A stretch of DNA of 64,000 nucleotides from Calliopum simillimum (GCA_951812925.1 OX638368.1:114909309-114973308), one strand, 5' to 3'. Counted from the stretch's first letter, positions 1 through 12,354 are shown. Notes: a model not told the origin generated them from the sequence alone. Numbers and translations are program-made.

Positions 1-195
1 TTCATTGAATTATCTTACTTAGTTTTCACAAAAAGTTTATTTCCACACACAGCCAGCCAGACAGACGGACATGGCTATATCGACTCAGGAGGTGACGCTG
101 ATCAAGAATATATATACTTTTCTATATCTGCCACGCCTCCTTCTGTGCGTTACAAACGGAAGGACAAAGTGAATATACCCTGGGTGTAGGGTATA
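1..195 (+). repeat. Right end of a TACCCTACAC-TIR element, cut by the window edge
   Basis: The stretch matches 62455-62683 almost base for base, including the shared phrases gacagacggacatggctata, tcgactcaggaggtgacgct and tatctgccacgcctccttct. It ends in ccctgggtgtagggtata. In the second copy this end is the right terminus of an element whose left end is ataccctacac, so the terminal gtgtagggtat is read as a terminal inverted repeat. The rest of this copy lies outside the window. Confidence 0.7.
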
Positions 196-2489
196 AAAAA
201 TTGGGATTTTACTGATGAAGACAATTGGTTACGCCCAATGACAATTATTGTAAGACGTAAATAGAACTTTATATGTGATGGGACCAGAATTTGGACTAGT
301 CGGTATCCCCCATCGAGTAGTTTGCAAACTAGTTTTGGAATAGTCCGTGCTCCTGCAGGGTACTACTAAAAACAAATTCACCTAACTATAACGAGCCCCC
401 ACTGTGGATGTAAATGTACGAGTGTGTAGGTGGATGATATTGATGTTTGTAATGGTACAAATGGTGTTGTTGCTGTTGTTATTGTGACTTTTTGTGGTTT
501 CTAACAAAGCCTAAAGATAAAATAAGTAACCCTAACTGAGGCGTTGAAAGAAAAAAGATGTAGACGACGGACGAGTATGTGGTAAAAGTAGCAGTGCGAG
601 AAGTAGAAGCAAAGTTTGGCATATTTAGGTTGTAAAAACATTAATGTTGACTCAATGCCACCAACCAACCAGTCAGCCAACTAGCCAGCGTGAATGCCAT
701 TAAACGGAAGCACCCTGAGGTTACTTGGGTTGTTTAGATGGGCGGACTTCGTCGTCAGCTTCTAATGTATCGCATATGTTTGAGAGTTTGAGTTGAGGTA
801 GGCTTGCGGAAACATGTGTAGATGTAAAAGGCTGTAGCCACATAATGTCACTAATGCATGCAAGGGACAAAACCAAAAATGTTTCTTTTATTGCCTCGGT
901 TTAATTTAGAATGGCAGTTAAGAAGTAACATTTTATTCGATATAAAAATTTGATTAAGAATTTAAGCGAAAGCGGGCGTTGACAGCAATAAATTACGAAT
1001 GAATATTTGAAAGCTGTTTGTTTGAAAAATCATAATTAAACCTTTTCATAAAAACATTTGTTTTACGAGTGTCATTTATGGTTATAAAGCGACATTTGTT
1101 AACCAACGATAAAAATGTTTTCTTCAATATCAGTAATTTTACAGTTTAAAATTTAATATACTGCAATTGCAACATAATATTTTCAAGCATTTCCCCCACA
1201 AAAACTTTCAACCCCAAATAATTGCATATTACCAAGAAAATTGTGTAATTGGACAACTGATTAATGTGAAATGTTGCACTTTACTACACAATTCTATTAA
1301 ACAAAAATGTTTTTGATGCGTTAAATGTTATCATCAACATCAACGATATAATCATCATCAGCATCATCGCCTTCATCATAATGAACATTACCAGCATTCT
1401 TTTGATAATAATTTATTTTCGTATTCGTTTCTTGTGAAATGCCAACGTACTGTCTGTTAGCACCCTAAGATAATGCTTTGACTTTGGGAAAATACATAAA
1501 TATCTGCTACACCTACAACTTCTTAAGCTAAAATTATTCAAATTTCATTCATTTCATTACTCGTTTACATTCATTTATTCTGGTTGTAGTCTTTGAGCAA
1601 TGCTATTTGCAGCACCTGCACGCAATGCAAAGTTTAATTAACTCAATTTTAGTAAAAACATCGACCAACAAAAACAGCTGAAGCAGCAAAAAAGAAAAGT
1701 TGCCATCTGATCTGAGAAAATTTCACAAAACTTGCATGATTGTTTTCATACTGTAAGCTTGTAGTTTTAGGAGTTTTTCAACCTACGAGTTCTTTTTCTT
1801 TTCTATCTAACGTTTAAAAAAGTGTTTAGCTCGAGTTGTGCCTAAAAACTGTAAAATCGAACATTTTGGCGTTACGTTCACCATATCCTTCACAATTTTG
1901 TGTAAGCTCTTCTCTTTACTGTCAAAAAAACAAAAAAGTGGGAAACAGAATATCAATTAAACTCATTCACATAAACCGAATTAAACGAAATTGAATGGCA
2001 ACACTGTTGAAAACTCCTATTAGTAAGCTTCTCTCCTAAATTTCCCATCTTTTATGTGTTTGGCATGTTGACAAGGCCAACGGTATGGGTAGTAACGTAA
2101 TAATTAATTGCGATATAAAGCAAAATTCCAGTTATAAACAAAAAAAAAAAATAAAAATGTAAAGAACTCTAACGCTAAAGGAATGCAGTTCGCAAAGGAA
2201 GGTGTTTTGAGTTTAATTACACTTAATGATACTTTTAGCCAACTCAATTAACGAGCAGAAAATATGTAATGCAAAAAGCATTGAATATCTACCTTCATAG
2301 ATATTAGTATGTAAAAAATGTATGTGTAAAATTTACTTTAAAAAGCTATCAAATTTAATAAATAATATGATTTATGTTCGGGAAGTATAAGATCTAGTGG
2401 CTATTAAGATGTGGAGCCATTAACAACCAACTAGTCTTCAAAAAAAGTTATAATTTTCAGAAAAACAAAGTATTTGAATCTCAATAATT
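196..2489. other. Intronic AT-rich sequence, no gene seen
   Basis: No exon-like open frame with splice sites was found. Positions 217-239 (gaagacaattggttacgccc) match the ends of the tRNA-like repeats at about 37230-37260 and 54370-54395, so a fragment of that family sits here. Short trinucleotide runs (cat/atc) occur near 1330-1380. The remainder is unremarkable A/T-rich DNA. Confidence 0.6.
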
Positions 2490-2768
2490 TTATTATTTGC
2501 TACCAAAAAGCATTGATCAGATGACATTGTTGGTTTGAGCATACGGTCAATGCGTTTATATAAAATACCAACAAAATCACAAGAACAAGGCAAAATGCAT
2601 GCAAGAAAAAAACAAAAAAGTTTAATGGACGGTTGGTTTTCGTTACGCGTTTCGAGACCTACCATATGTCAACCTCATCAGAAGCATTTTCGACAACCAG
2701 AAAAACTTACAAGTTTGTCATATTTAACCTTTAGCATATAGATTTGTTGAGAATCACAGCAAAAAGAA
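2490..2768 (-). mobile_element. ~280-bp dispersed repeat carrying a hammerhead-like core (copy 1)
   Basis: Read on the minus strand, the repeat starts near gctgtgattctcaacaaatc, passes through a hammerhead-like core at 2641-2687, then a T/A-rich stretch, and ends near ggtagcaaataat. The same order is seen on the plus strand at 16700-16968 and, more decayed, at 8808-9050. No protein is encoded; the apparent open frames across it are short and not shared. Copies occur in both orientations, as expected of a dispersed mobile repeat. Small non-autonomous retroelements with hammerheads (retrozymes) and the terminal repeats of Penelope-like elements are known comparators; which of these this is remains inference. 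Confidence 0.65.
2641..2687 (-). ncRNA. Hammerhead-ribozyme-like core, copy 1
   Basis: On the minus strand the invariant core CTGATGA (2675-2681) and GAAAC (2649-2653) are both present. GAAAC is followed by GCGTA, giving the self-complementary hexamer ACGCGT for stem III and a GUA cleavage triplet. Stem I is partly paired (TGCTT against ACGAA). Stem II is the weak point: only GAC/GTC pairs well, with two unpaired U near the core. Activity is not established. Confidence 0.5.
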
Positions 2769-2814
2769 AAATAATAACAATAAAAACATACAAAAGTTCT
2801 AACTTCTTTGTGTT

Positions 2815-3045
2815 TCCCCTGTAAGCAAGCTCAAACCAACAATGTAATTTCATCCATGCTTGTTGGGAGCAAATAAAAAAATAAAAAAAAAAGTCTTTTG
2901 GAAAACTGATTTGCGTTACGCGTTTCGGGACCTACCGTATGTCAACATCATCAGAAGCATTTTTCGACATTCAGAAGAACTTACAAGCATACTATGTTTA
3001 ACCTTTAGCATAGATTTGTTGAGAATCACAACAAATCATGCGAGA
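2815..3045 (-). mobile_element. Hammerhead-bearing repeat, copy 2 (rearranged)
   Basis: The minus strand carries the shared block from gttgtgattctcaacaaatc through the hammerhead core, but the part after the core is replaced by an A/T tract and an inverted piece (gctcaaaccaacaatgtaat at about 2830). It lies in the same orientation as copy 1, about 270 bp away, giving a near-tandem pair. Further scraps of the family (aatatgttgagaatcatatg) occur at about 3068 and 4614. Confidence 0.6.
2912..2959 (-). ncRNA. Hammerhead-ribozyme-like core, copy 2
   Basis: CTGATGA (2948-2954, minus strand) and GAAAC (2922-2926) are intact. Stem III hexamer is ACGCGT and the cleavage triplet is GUA. Stem I pairs TGCTT with ACGCA at four of five positions. 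Stem II again shows a distal GAC/GTC helix and two unpaired U. This and the 16774 copy are the most complete versions. Confidence 0.5.
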
Positions 3046-3089
3046 GATACTTAAGTTGCGTTTTAAATGAATATGTTGAGAATCATATG

Positions 3090-5880
3090 CTGTATGAAGA
3101 AAAATGGAGCAATGTGCATATATGGTTATCAAATTTTTTAATAAAACATTTCATCACAAATCATGGCGAACCATCATCATTAAAATGATAGAGAAAAAAA
3201 TTCTGGTAAAGGTATACATATTTTACTAAAAGATGTGATTTCCGAAAAAACAAACAAAAAAAAAAAAAAAAAAAAATTAAAAAATTGCCCAAAATTTCAT
3301 TTGACAAATATCTGAACGTAAATAATTTTTTTTTTTTTATAAAATTGACTGAACTTGTACTGAACTCATTAATAAAAAGAAAGATGATTCTGTCTTGTTT
3401 AAATCCTGCGTTCAAGAATATTTTCAATATATTCAATGTCCTCCTCGTTAACTTAACATTTTCTTAACTCACATTATGATGCTAAAATGTCAGAAGTGTC
3501 GGTAGATTTTTGATATTCCACGGTGTAAACTCATCACAGTTATCGTATATCAAAGTAACCCTTTTCAATTTAATCCAAACAAACTTACAAAATAAAAGTT
3601 TTTCCTTTGAAATTTCGCACCGTTTGCAGCATTTGAATGCAATTTATAAAAATAAAAATAAAAGTTTTGTGCAATTCTCCCAAAGGATTTTTACAAAATA
3701 TCGGGAGGGCCATTATCTTGTGGTTTTTTTTATAAATATAAATAACATTTACATATCTCCGCCGTACGTTTCGAAATATGTATTGAAAATTGTTTTCCAA
3801 AATTGCTGTGTTGCCCAAACTATTGAGTAAAGCAAGAAAAAAGGTTCCTTCTGAAATCTTACTAAATGTTCTTATATGAACATCGTGTTGGCTATCGTCA
3901 AATCATGAAATTACATTCTTTAACTAATCGGAAATGATTAAAAAGCAATAAAATGTGACAAATATTCTACGGTGTTTATTTTTAGCAATTTTAAAAATAA
4001 AAAAAAAAAAAATTGAATAGTTGGCCCACCCGATACATTGGATGATGATCCCTGCTCCTGATATGTCTTTTTTTTTACTGTTGCTTTTCTATATGCAACG
4101 TTGTTGGCTGCTTGCTTCATTTTTGCTCAACATATGCGTGGCAATATTTCCATCATAAAATTAAATTGTTTCGAAATTGTTCAGTTGATGATGCATCTTC
4201 TGCATACGTATCACGTGGAATATTTTGCGAAATTACTGGTGAAATTGACAGCATAAAATGGTATGCATGACATGCACGTGACTTGAGGTTTGTGTGGGAC
4301 AAAGTTGATTTTTCGCGTACCTTGCTAGCAGTAGCTTGGTGGTTTATTAAATAAAAATGCTTTTCTACTACTTAAGGTTCTTTATTTACACAAAGAAAAC
4401 CATTTTGTGATATTTAGGAAAATTTGGTAAATATAATCAAATATATTTGCTAATAGTTAACAAATCATGTTTTGATTGAAATAAATATTTTTTTTTTTTT
4501 TGTAAATTATCAATTCCAAAATTTGTATTTGGCGAAAACATTATTATATTAAATTTATATAAAGAACCAAATTATATACCATGTAAGAGATACATAAGCT
4601 ATGTTTTTAACAAATATGTTGAGAATCATATGAGCATGCTATATGAAGTAAACTCGGTTGAAAAATATGGTTACAAAATCATTTGTTGACCCAACCAAAT
4701 CTCCTCAATATCCTCAGACAAATATATTATTGGACATAATAAGCAATGCTTTAACTTCCAATTTTAGGCTTTATTAATACAAATATACCAAAATTTTTAT
4801 GTATTTTATTTAATTTTTATAAAACTTTCAATCGAATAAGCATACACTTTTTTCAGTGCATGTAAAATTTGCTTAATTGTTTTTTTTTTTTTTTTTTTTT
4901 TTTTCAAATTAAAAAAAGATTTAAATATTTGCTTGCATGTATACAACATAAATATGCTACCTCTTTCTGAGAAAATTTGTTGTTTTTTTCTTATCAACTT
5001 ATCAAAGTATACTTGCGCGTAATAGCAACATGTTGTTGTGCGTACTTTCATTATAAAATTTCATTTTATTTCAAAGTTATTATCACATTTAAAAAGATTT
5101 AAACATAAGAAGAAGTTCAGCAACAACGACATATTTGTTTTATTTGTGTGCAAGCGTTTGTTTGTGTTTTTATTTTTTATTCCAACTCGTATTTGGAGGT
5201 CAATGCACAAAAGTATGCAACAAAAAATGCAATATACATAGTATGTTGGCTGCTGCGGCAAACATTAAATTTCTACTAAATGTGAAAGCGGTGACTGGGG
5301 AAGGTTGGCAGATGCAACTTAACAGTTAGTGCGCAAAAGATGTTAGAAATTTAAAGCAAAAGGAAGTAAAAAAAAAAAATGCAATGAGACAAGAAGAAAA
5401 TACGGAAGCAAGAAGTGCAGTTCGTTGGTTCAACGACGTTTTGTTTCCTTGCTACCATGAACTTGATTTGTCCTTTGTTCAAGGACTTTTCCGGGTGTGA
5501 ACAGTGGAAATATTTCAATGCTGAACTAAATTAAAAAAATGTTTTTTTTTTTTAAATAATTTGTTTAATTTATATAAAAAGCAATTCCATGTTTAGCGTA
5601 ACAAGATTTGACTAGACCCCCTCGGATTTCGCAAAGTTTTTACAGTGGTTTTGTTTGAGGCCAAAACCAAAAAGATAAATGACAACAAGAAAATTTCGGA
5701 AACTATTTTGGGGATTTTTATTTGGGTGGGGAGGAGAAGAAGGAAATACTCAAATCGACCGATACTGCTTCACAAAATTGTCCATAACATTTCCAAATTG
5801 ATTTTTATGTCCTGACCTATTTTAGAAAGGTGATAAATCAGGCTGTAATACAAAAATTAAGCTTTTTTGGTATTTTACAA
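3090..5880. other. Intronic AT-rich sequence with homopolymer runs
   Basis: No exon or intact element recognised. Long A or T runs occur near 3253-3276, 4001-4012, 4490-4501 and 4880-4904. Predicted open frames here are A/T-run artefacts. A fragment of the hammerhead-bearing repeat lies at about 4600-4650. Confidence 0.55.
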
Positions 5881-5884
5881 AAAG

Positions 5885-6150
5885 AACAATTTTTAGAGTC
5901 TTAGTACCATTTTTAGTACTATTTCTTATACAATTTTTAGTATAATTTCTAATACAATTTTTAGTACTATTTCTAGTACAGTTTTTAGTACTATTTCTAG
6001 TACAATTTTTGGTATTATTTCTAGTAAAATTTTTAGTACTATTTGTTGTACAAGTTTTAGTACTATTTCTTTTACAATTTTAAGTACTATTTTTAGTACA
6101 ATTTTAATTACTCTTTAGTACTACATATTTCAGTACTATTTTTAGAATCA
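5885..6150. repeat. Degenerate tandem repeat of TTTTTAGTACTATTT type
   Basis: Units of about 20-24 bp alternating tttttagtactatttc and tagtacaa repeat roughly ten times with point changes. Scattered units continue to about 6380. No coding potential. The unit resembles A/T and GTAC-rich stretches inside the Helitron-like elements, but no direct link can be shown. Confidence 0.7.
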
Positions 6151-6379
6151 GTTTAAATACTTTTTGGTGCTTTTTATTTAGTACTAAGTTTACAAAAAAC
6201 TCCATACCTTACTTTTTAGATCTTCCAAAAAAAAATTTTTCATGGAGAGAAATAGGAATTATGATTTTTCGAACATTTTAAAATATATTATCATCCGTTA
6301 ATGCGTTACAAAATTATCCATAGTACTGTTTTAGTACTTTTGTTAGTACTATTTTTAGACCTTTTCTACGAACTATTTT

Positions 6380-7156
6380 AAGTACTATTTTCCATAACTT
6401 GAACAAAATTATGTTTATCTATAGTACTTATAAATACTCTTCATAGAAAAAAGAAAGGTATCTCTCAACGGTTTAGGAATTTTTATTATAAAATAAATTC
6501 GATTTTTGAAAAGATTTAAGAAAATACGAGTTATATATTACTAAAACAAAATTGTTTCACTGTACGAATTTCAAAATTTTAATATTGCACTACTTTGTAA
6601 CTCCATCTCAGATTTGTTGAAAATTTTCAACACACAACAGACGATAGTCTGATGCAGAATTTGGCAGCAAGTAAAGCTACCAAAATTTATGAACACGAGC
6701 GACGAAAGTACGAAATTCCACTCGCACTACACGAAATTTGTTAGCTTCACACGAAACACTTGGCAAGAAATTTAAACAAATTGCAGCAGATAGATATGAG
6801 TACGTACGGAAAAGTTGCAATACAATAACTTTACTTCTTAATAATTTCTTGCGCACAACTGAACTCAAGGTTACGACGATGTATACGTATCACAGTCAAC
6901 TACAATCCCGCACGCAAACACGACGTAGTTAATACTTAAATCCTTAAACTCATACTCAGCAACCACATTTGGGCAACTTTTGATTTTTGGTAGAGTAAAT
7001 CCCTGAATGAAAACGCATAACAGTAAATCATCGTCAACATTTTATTGCTTAACGATCAAAGACTGCATGCAGCAGGAGGTAGTTAAGCCAGGCAGTGTTG
7101 CCAGGCAGTGCTGCCAGGCAGATCAGAATGTTTCCATTTAACTATACCTATCGAAC
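6380..7156. other. Intronic sequence, no gene seen
   Basis: No recognised exon. A short direct repeat built on ccaggcagtg lies at 7089-7122, immediately before the foldback element. Confidence 0.5.
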
Positions 7157-7835
7157 AAATGATGAAAAAGTCAAAAAATATTTGAAAAAGTCAAAAAATG
7201 TTGATAAAGTTAGAAAATGTTGATCAACATTGAAATGTTGATGAAGTCATAAAATTATGAAGACGTTTTATGAATGTTGATAAAATGTTCACGAAGTCAG
7301 AAAATGCTGACAAAATCGAAAAATTATGAAGGAGTCGGAAAATGTTGATAAAGCCTAATGCCTTTAATGTTGATCAAGTCAGAGAATGTTAATAAAGTCG
7401 AATAATAATGAACCAGTGAGAAATGAATGAGATAATGTTGATAAACTTAAAAAATTATGAAAAAGTCAGACATTTTTTAAAGTCAGAAAATTATGAAGAA
7501 GTTGGGAAATGTTGATAAAGTCAGAAAATTTTTATTAAGTCAAAAAAATGTTCATCATATCGAAAAAATACGAAGAAGTCGGAAAAATTTTGATCAAGTC
7601 AGAAAATGTTTATAACAACGAAAAATTATGAAGAGAAAATGTAAATAAAGTCAGAAAAATTTTGATAGTGGAAAAATGTTGAAAAAGTCAGAAAAATATT
7701 GAATTAAGTGAAAAATTATAAAGGAATGGCAACACTCAGACTTAGCAACCTGACCAATGTTTGACCAAAGGTAATAACGTACATACGCAGCGCGTATGGA
7801 ATGAAGATGACTTCCAAAGCACAAGTCAGTGAATG

Positions 7836-7844
7836 TATAAAAAG
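7836..7844 (+). promoter_or_regulatory. TATA-box-like motif
   Basis: TATAAAAAG lies in a locally less A/T-biased context inside the loop of foldback element 1. A weak initiator-like sequence (gatagttt) lies about 25 bp downstream. A small open frame follows at 7880-8125 but has no recognisable domain and a low-complexity TGTCTG-rich core. A promoter is possible but this is a chance-level motif in A/T-rich DNA. Confidence 0.15.
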
Positions 7845-8807
7845 CGAACGCATCTTGGCGATAGTTTGTTTTCATTTGATTGTTATTTGTTGCTGTTGTG
7901 GACGAAAGATGCACTTATGAGCTGCTATTTATCTGTCTGTTCATATGTATGTCTGTAAGTGTGTGTGCTTTACTGTCTGTCTGTCGGTCTGTGTTTCTAT
8001 ATTTGTTTGTTTGTTTGTCTATTTGTGTCTGCGGTGTAACAACTGCCTGTACAAGCAAACCACCAACAGCAACAGCATTGGCACGAGTGGATAAGGAAAC
8101 AAATGCTCAATACTCAAGGATATAAACATAAATCAAGGATTTGTTACGTTGATACGATTCTCTGCTTTACTTGTGTACTGGTGGTGTTGGTCTGAATGGC
8201 TGACGTTGTCTGTTTGCATTTTATAATAATATTTGTAGATCAAGCGGAAAGAAACGTTTTGTGTCCGAACAGAAGAAATCAGTGGTGGAGAAGAAGGAAG
8301 AAATGAGTGCGGACTTTAAAATAGAAAATCACGAAGGAAAAACGTAAATGTAGTAGCATTGACCTTTAAGTTTTTTATGTCAGCATCAAAGTATTATGTG
8401 TATTTTTATTATTCATTAGAATTTGGTGGCAATATATTATAATTGAATCGCTATGTCTAGGGTTTACGAAAAAAGATTTACTTTTTTTTACAACGTGAAG
8501 CTGTTTATCACTTCATGAACGTTAAGCAGAGGTATAAGATTCGATTTATATAGTTGTCGTGTCAGTTATAATGTAAAAATATTAAAAACAGCCAGTGCTG
8601 AGTTTATGGATTTGAACAACATATAGTTCCATCAATCATCAGTGTTCATGGTTGTGTATTTAAAAAGTTTACACCACTGGAAAATCATAAATTATTCCTA
8701 TTATCCAAGAAAAGTATAATTTCAACGAGTTGCAACTGCAAGGTAATGCATAAAAAAGGTTGAACAAAAAAATTAGAACTTAAGCATGGGCTTTACTTTG
8801 CTTTTGC

Positions 8808-9050
8808 TGTGATTCACAACAAATCTATGCTAAAGGTTAAATATAGTACGCTTGTAAGTTTCTCTGGATGTTGGCAAATTCGTCTGATGATAGACATGTA
8901 GTGGGTCTTGAAACGTATCCAAAACCAGCCTTCCAAAATTATTTGTTTTTCTATTATGCATTTCACCTTGTGCTTATAATTTTGTTGGTGTTTACAAAAA
9001 CACTGAACAGTACGCTCGTCTAAAGCCATTGACAGCAAAATGACTCCAAT
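8808..9050 (+). mobile_element. Hammerhead-bearing repeat, copy 3 (decayed)
   Basis: Begins gctgtgattcacaacaaatc, includes aggttaaatatagtacgctt and the core at 8879-8920, and ends near gccattgacagcaaaatgac, the same order as the copy at 16700-16968. It lies just inside the right arm of foldback element 1. Confidence 0.6.
8879..8920 (+). ncRNA. Hammerhead-ribozyme-like core, copy 3
   Basis: CTGATGA (8884-8890) and GAAAC (8910-8914) are kept. Stem II is better than in the other copies: TAGAC pairs with GTCTT with no bulge. The stem III hexamer is reduced (GAAACGTA) and stem I is largely lost, so this copy is probably inactive. Confidence 0.4.
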
Positions 9051-9460
9051 CTCTTTGAAATGCCTTTATTTTGTATCTACATTAATTAAAATTTCTTAAT
9101 TTGATCAACATTTCCCAACTTCTTCATAATTTTCCGATTTTAAAAAACTGTCTGACTTTTTCATCATTTTTTAAGTTTATCAACATTATCTCATTCATTT
9201 CTCACTGGTTCATTATTATTCGACTTTATTAACATACTCTGACTTGATCAACATTTAAGGCATAAGGCTTTATCAAAATTTTCCGACTCCTTTTATAATT
9301 TTTCCATTTTGTCAGCATTTTCTGACTTCGTCAACATTTTATCAACATTCATAAAACTTCTTCATAATTTTATGACTTTATCAACATTTCAATGTTGATC
9401 AACATTTTCTGACTTTATCAACATTTTTTGACTTTTCCAAATATTTTTTGACTTTTTCAT

Positions 9461-10972
9461 CATTTCTTAATTTTACTCGTTGTTTCCAATATTACAACCA
9501 GCTTGTATGAATGGCGCTGCGCTTGGCTATGCAATACAGTGTTGGTTTGATTACAGTGCAGTAAAAAGTAGTCGCACAGTAAAGGCAAGAATAAAGAATA
9601 TGTTCATATTTAAATTCATAAGTACTTCTTGTAACAATATCACACCTCTCCCCACGTGTTTTAAATAAAAAGTGCTTGCACCCAAAATGTTTTTTTTGGG
9701 GAAATATGCGGAATGCCTCTAGGATCAAACATATGTAGCTCTTTTTTCAAAGTGAACGGCACTTTTTCAAACCAGGGCCAAAAAACCCATTTTTTAACAC
9801 TGTGCTCTATACTAAAACCAAAACAAAAAGTTTACTAAAACGAATACAAAAAAAGAGTATGCAGAAAGTAACCTGCTTGTCCGTGGATTAAAAAACAGTA
9901 AACTGAAAAACCCTACAAAATATCGTTTACGAGATATAACGTTTTTACTCAATTTTTTGTGTTTCAACAATATTAAAAAATTTAATTTTTGCGTACAAAA
10001 AAAATTATGATCAATATATTGAAACAAAAATAGTCAATTCTAATGTATTTTTTGATGCTAAATCCGAATCTGGTCTTAAAATTCTTTGTAAGAACTTTCC
10101 ATATAAATCAACCAATGTTGGTAATTTCGTATTTTGTGCATTTTTGGAACTTTTTTTAGGATATTTCGGAGGAAAATAAGAGATTGGTATAAATTAAAAT
10201 GAGTTTTAAAGAAAAATAATGAAACTTTTAAAAACCTTATCAAGTTTTAAGACAAACAATTACCTGGTCTAATTATATAACCTCAAAAGTTGTGAAAAAA
10301 TCGTACATGTCAAAATTTCAGGTTAGAATATCTCAAAATCCAGAAGTGATGGAGCAATTTTAAGACCAGATTCGGATTTAGCATCAAAAAATACATTAGA
10401 ATTGACTATTTTTGTTTCTATATATTGATCATTATTTTTTTTGTACGCAAAAATTAAATTTTTTAATAGAAACACGAAAAATTAAGTAAAAACGCTATAT
10501 CTCGTAAACGATATTTTGTAGGGTTTTTCAGTTTACTGTTTTTTAATCTACGGACAAGCAGGTTACTTTCTGCATACTCTTTTTTTGTATTCGTTTTAGT
10601 AAACTTTTTTTTTTGGTTTTAGTATAGAGCACAGTGTTAAAAAATGGGTTTTTTGGCCCTGGTTTGAAAAAGTGCCGTTCACTTTGAAAAAAGAGCTATA
10701 TATGTTTGATCCTAGAGGCATTCCGCATATTTCTCCAAAAAAACATTTTGGGTGCAAGCACTTTTTATTTAAAACACGTGGGGAGAGGTGTGATATTGTT
10801 ACAAGAAGTACTTATGAATTTAAATATGAACATATTCTTTATTCTTGCCTTTACTGTGCGACTACTTTTTACTGCACTGTAATCAAACCAACACTGTATT
10901 GCATAGCCAAGCGCAGCGCCATTCATACAAGCCGGTTGTAATATTGGAAACAACGAGTAAAATTAAGAAATG
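9461..10972. mobile_element. Foldback element 2, 1.5-kb palindrome
   Basis: The left arm (9461 to about 10083) and right arm (about 10354-10972) are near-perfect reverse complements. Both begin catttcttaattttactcg. The loop is about 270 bp. One sign of the identity is that the same 62-codon stretch can be read from each arm (9480-9668 plus, 10765-10953 minus). The core phrase atccgaatctggtcttaaaa, followed by a block reading ccagaagtgatggagcaatt, recurs in hairpin B of the 30-34 kb structure, so the two belong to one family. No transposase found. Confidence 0.8.
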
Positions 10973-12005
10973 GCTTCACACATACTCTTCGTATTGTTTC
11001 TAATAACGTTTAATAAGCTGTTCTCGATATTTCTTATCATAAAATTTACAGGGTACACTAAAGTTTATTTTACTAAGCACTGATCAAAAATACTTTGCAT
11101 GCTTTTAGGCTTTGATTAATTTGCTTTTTAAGTTACAATACCAACGATTAACGATGTTAATTGGAAGTTGGAGCATTGCTTATTGGGCCAAACATGATAT
11201 TTTACTCTTTATTTTCTCTATATTCCATATCTTATTTTCGCTTTGTTCATTTACATATTGTAGGTAAATGCTCCCTGGTATGGAAACTTTTGCGCATTAT
11301 TAATTATGTTACCAAAAGCGTAAAACCAGGATTTTGTTTTTATTACCTTTAGCTAAATGCAAAGCATTAATAACCTGCTATAGATAAATTTTGTCGATTG
11401 ACTTTTTTATTGTTGTACATCAATTTTGTATGCTTCTTTGCTTCCGGTACGGCTTATCCTCTACGTTTTGTATTTTTTGTTGCAATTCCTAATTTTTTTT
11501 TTTGCTATTTTCTTTCACTTTTCTTATTTTTTTTCCTTATATCATCTATACCACATATTTTTTTCTAAGTATCTGCAACAAATTTATTCGTGAATGAGAG
11601 CAAAACTAATTTTCTGCCTTGATTTCAAATTAAATGAATCTGAATTTGTTTTTTATGCGTCGTATCTTAATCTTTGCCTTGGTTCATGTTTTTCTTTAAT
11701 TTTTCTTTGGATTTTTTTTTGTTGCCAATGCTCCTTAACGGTCTTTAAAAGTTTCATGTGATCTTATGGCACTAAAATGATTTTAGCAGCCACACGCTGT
11801 TTATGGGCGAAATCCACGCGCGCTCTGGCGCACGAATTTAATTAGTTTACTTGTTTTGTTTGGTTGCTCATCTATATTTTTTGTTATTGTATGCAATTTT
11901 TGTTTTGCAATTAACTGAAAAATGGTCTGGTCAAAATTGTGTATTCTTTTTCTGCTTTAAACATATTGATTTTCAAAGTGTAGAAAAATTTTATTTTGAA
12001 AATTT
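10973..12005. other. Intronic AT-rich sequence, no gene seen
   Basis: T-rich runs dominate 11400-11720. No exon-like frame or repeat family was recognised. Confidence 0.5.
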
Positions 12006-12354
12006 TTGGAAAGTTTTAATTTTTTAGCACAAACGTACTCACAACGTTTTGATGTACAAGTGCTATTTGTTTTGTTTACAGTGAGTTAAGAAAATCAATT
12101 TTTCCTTTGATAATTTAAGCGATTGATAAAAGGATGGTGCTTAATCTCCATACAAAGATTTAAGTTTATCGATGCACTCTTGTCGTGATAATCCACGTCA
12201 AAAGTTGTGAAAAATGATCTCATGAAAATGTTCACGAGTTCATTCCATTTTTTGCCAAATTGATTTTTTCAAGTCACTGCAAACAACACAAATGATGGTC
12301 GTACGTCAAAACGTTGTGAGTACGTTAATGCTAAAAAAATGTCAAACTTTCCAA
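12006..12354. mobile_element. 349-bp palindromic MITE-like element
   Basis: Arms of about 105 bp (12006-12110 and 12250-12354) are reverse complements with scattered mismatches. Both contain acgtactcacaacgttttga and begin ttggaaagttt. The 140-bp interior is unique and non-coding. No target-site duplication can be called with confidence. Size and structure fit a foldback MITE. Confidence 0.75.

Larger units (their letters stand above)
7157..9465. mobile_element. Foldback element 1 with internally repetitive inverted arms
   Basis: Positions 7157-7540 reappear as their reverse complement at about 9083-9465 with only scattered differences. Both arms are made of degenerate ~19-bp units of gttgataaagtcagaaaat type. 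The 1.5-kb loop holds further units to about 7720, a TATA-like motif, non-coding sequence and a copy of the hammerhead-bearing repeat. Long, internally repetitive inverted termini are the defining trait of Drosophila FB (foldback) elements, so this is a structural analogue; no sequence relation to FB is claimed. No transposase was found. The right arm abuts foldback element 2. Confidence 0.75.

Noticed and set aside
9480..9668. 62-codon frame seen again at 10765-10953
   Set aside because: Same cause: mirrored arms of foldback element 2.
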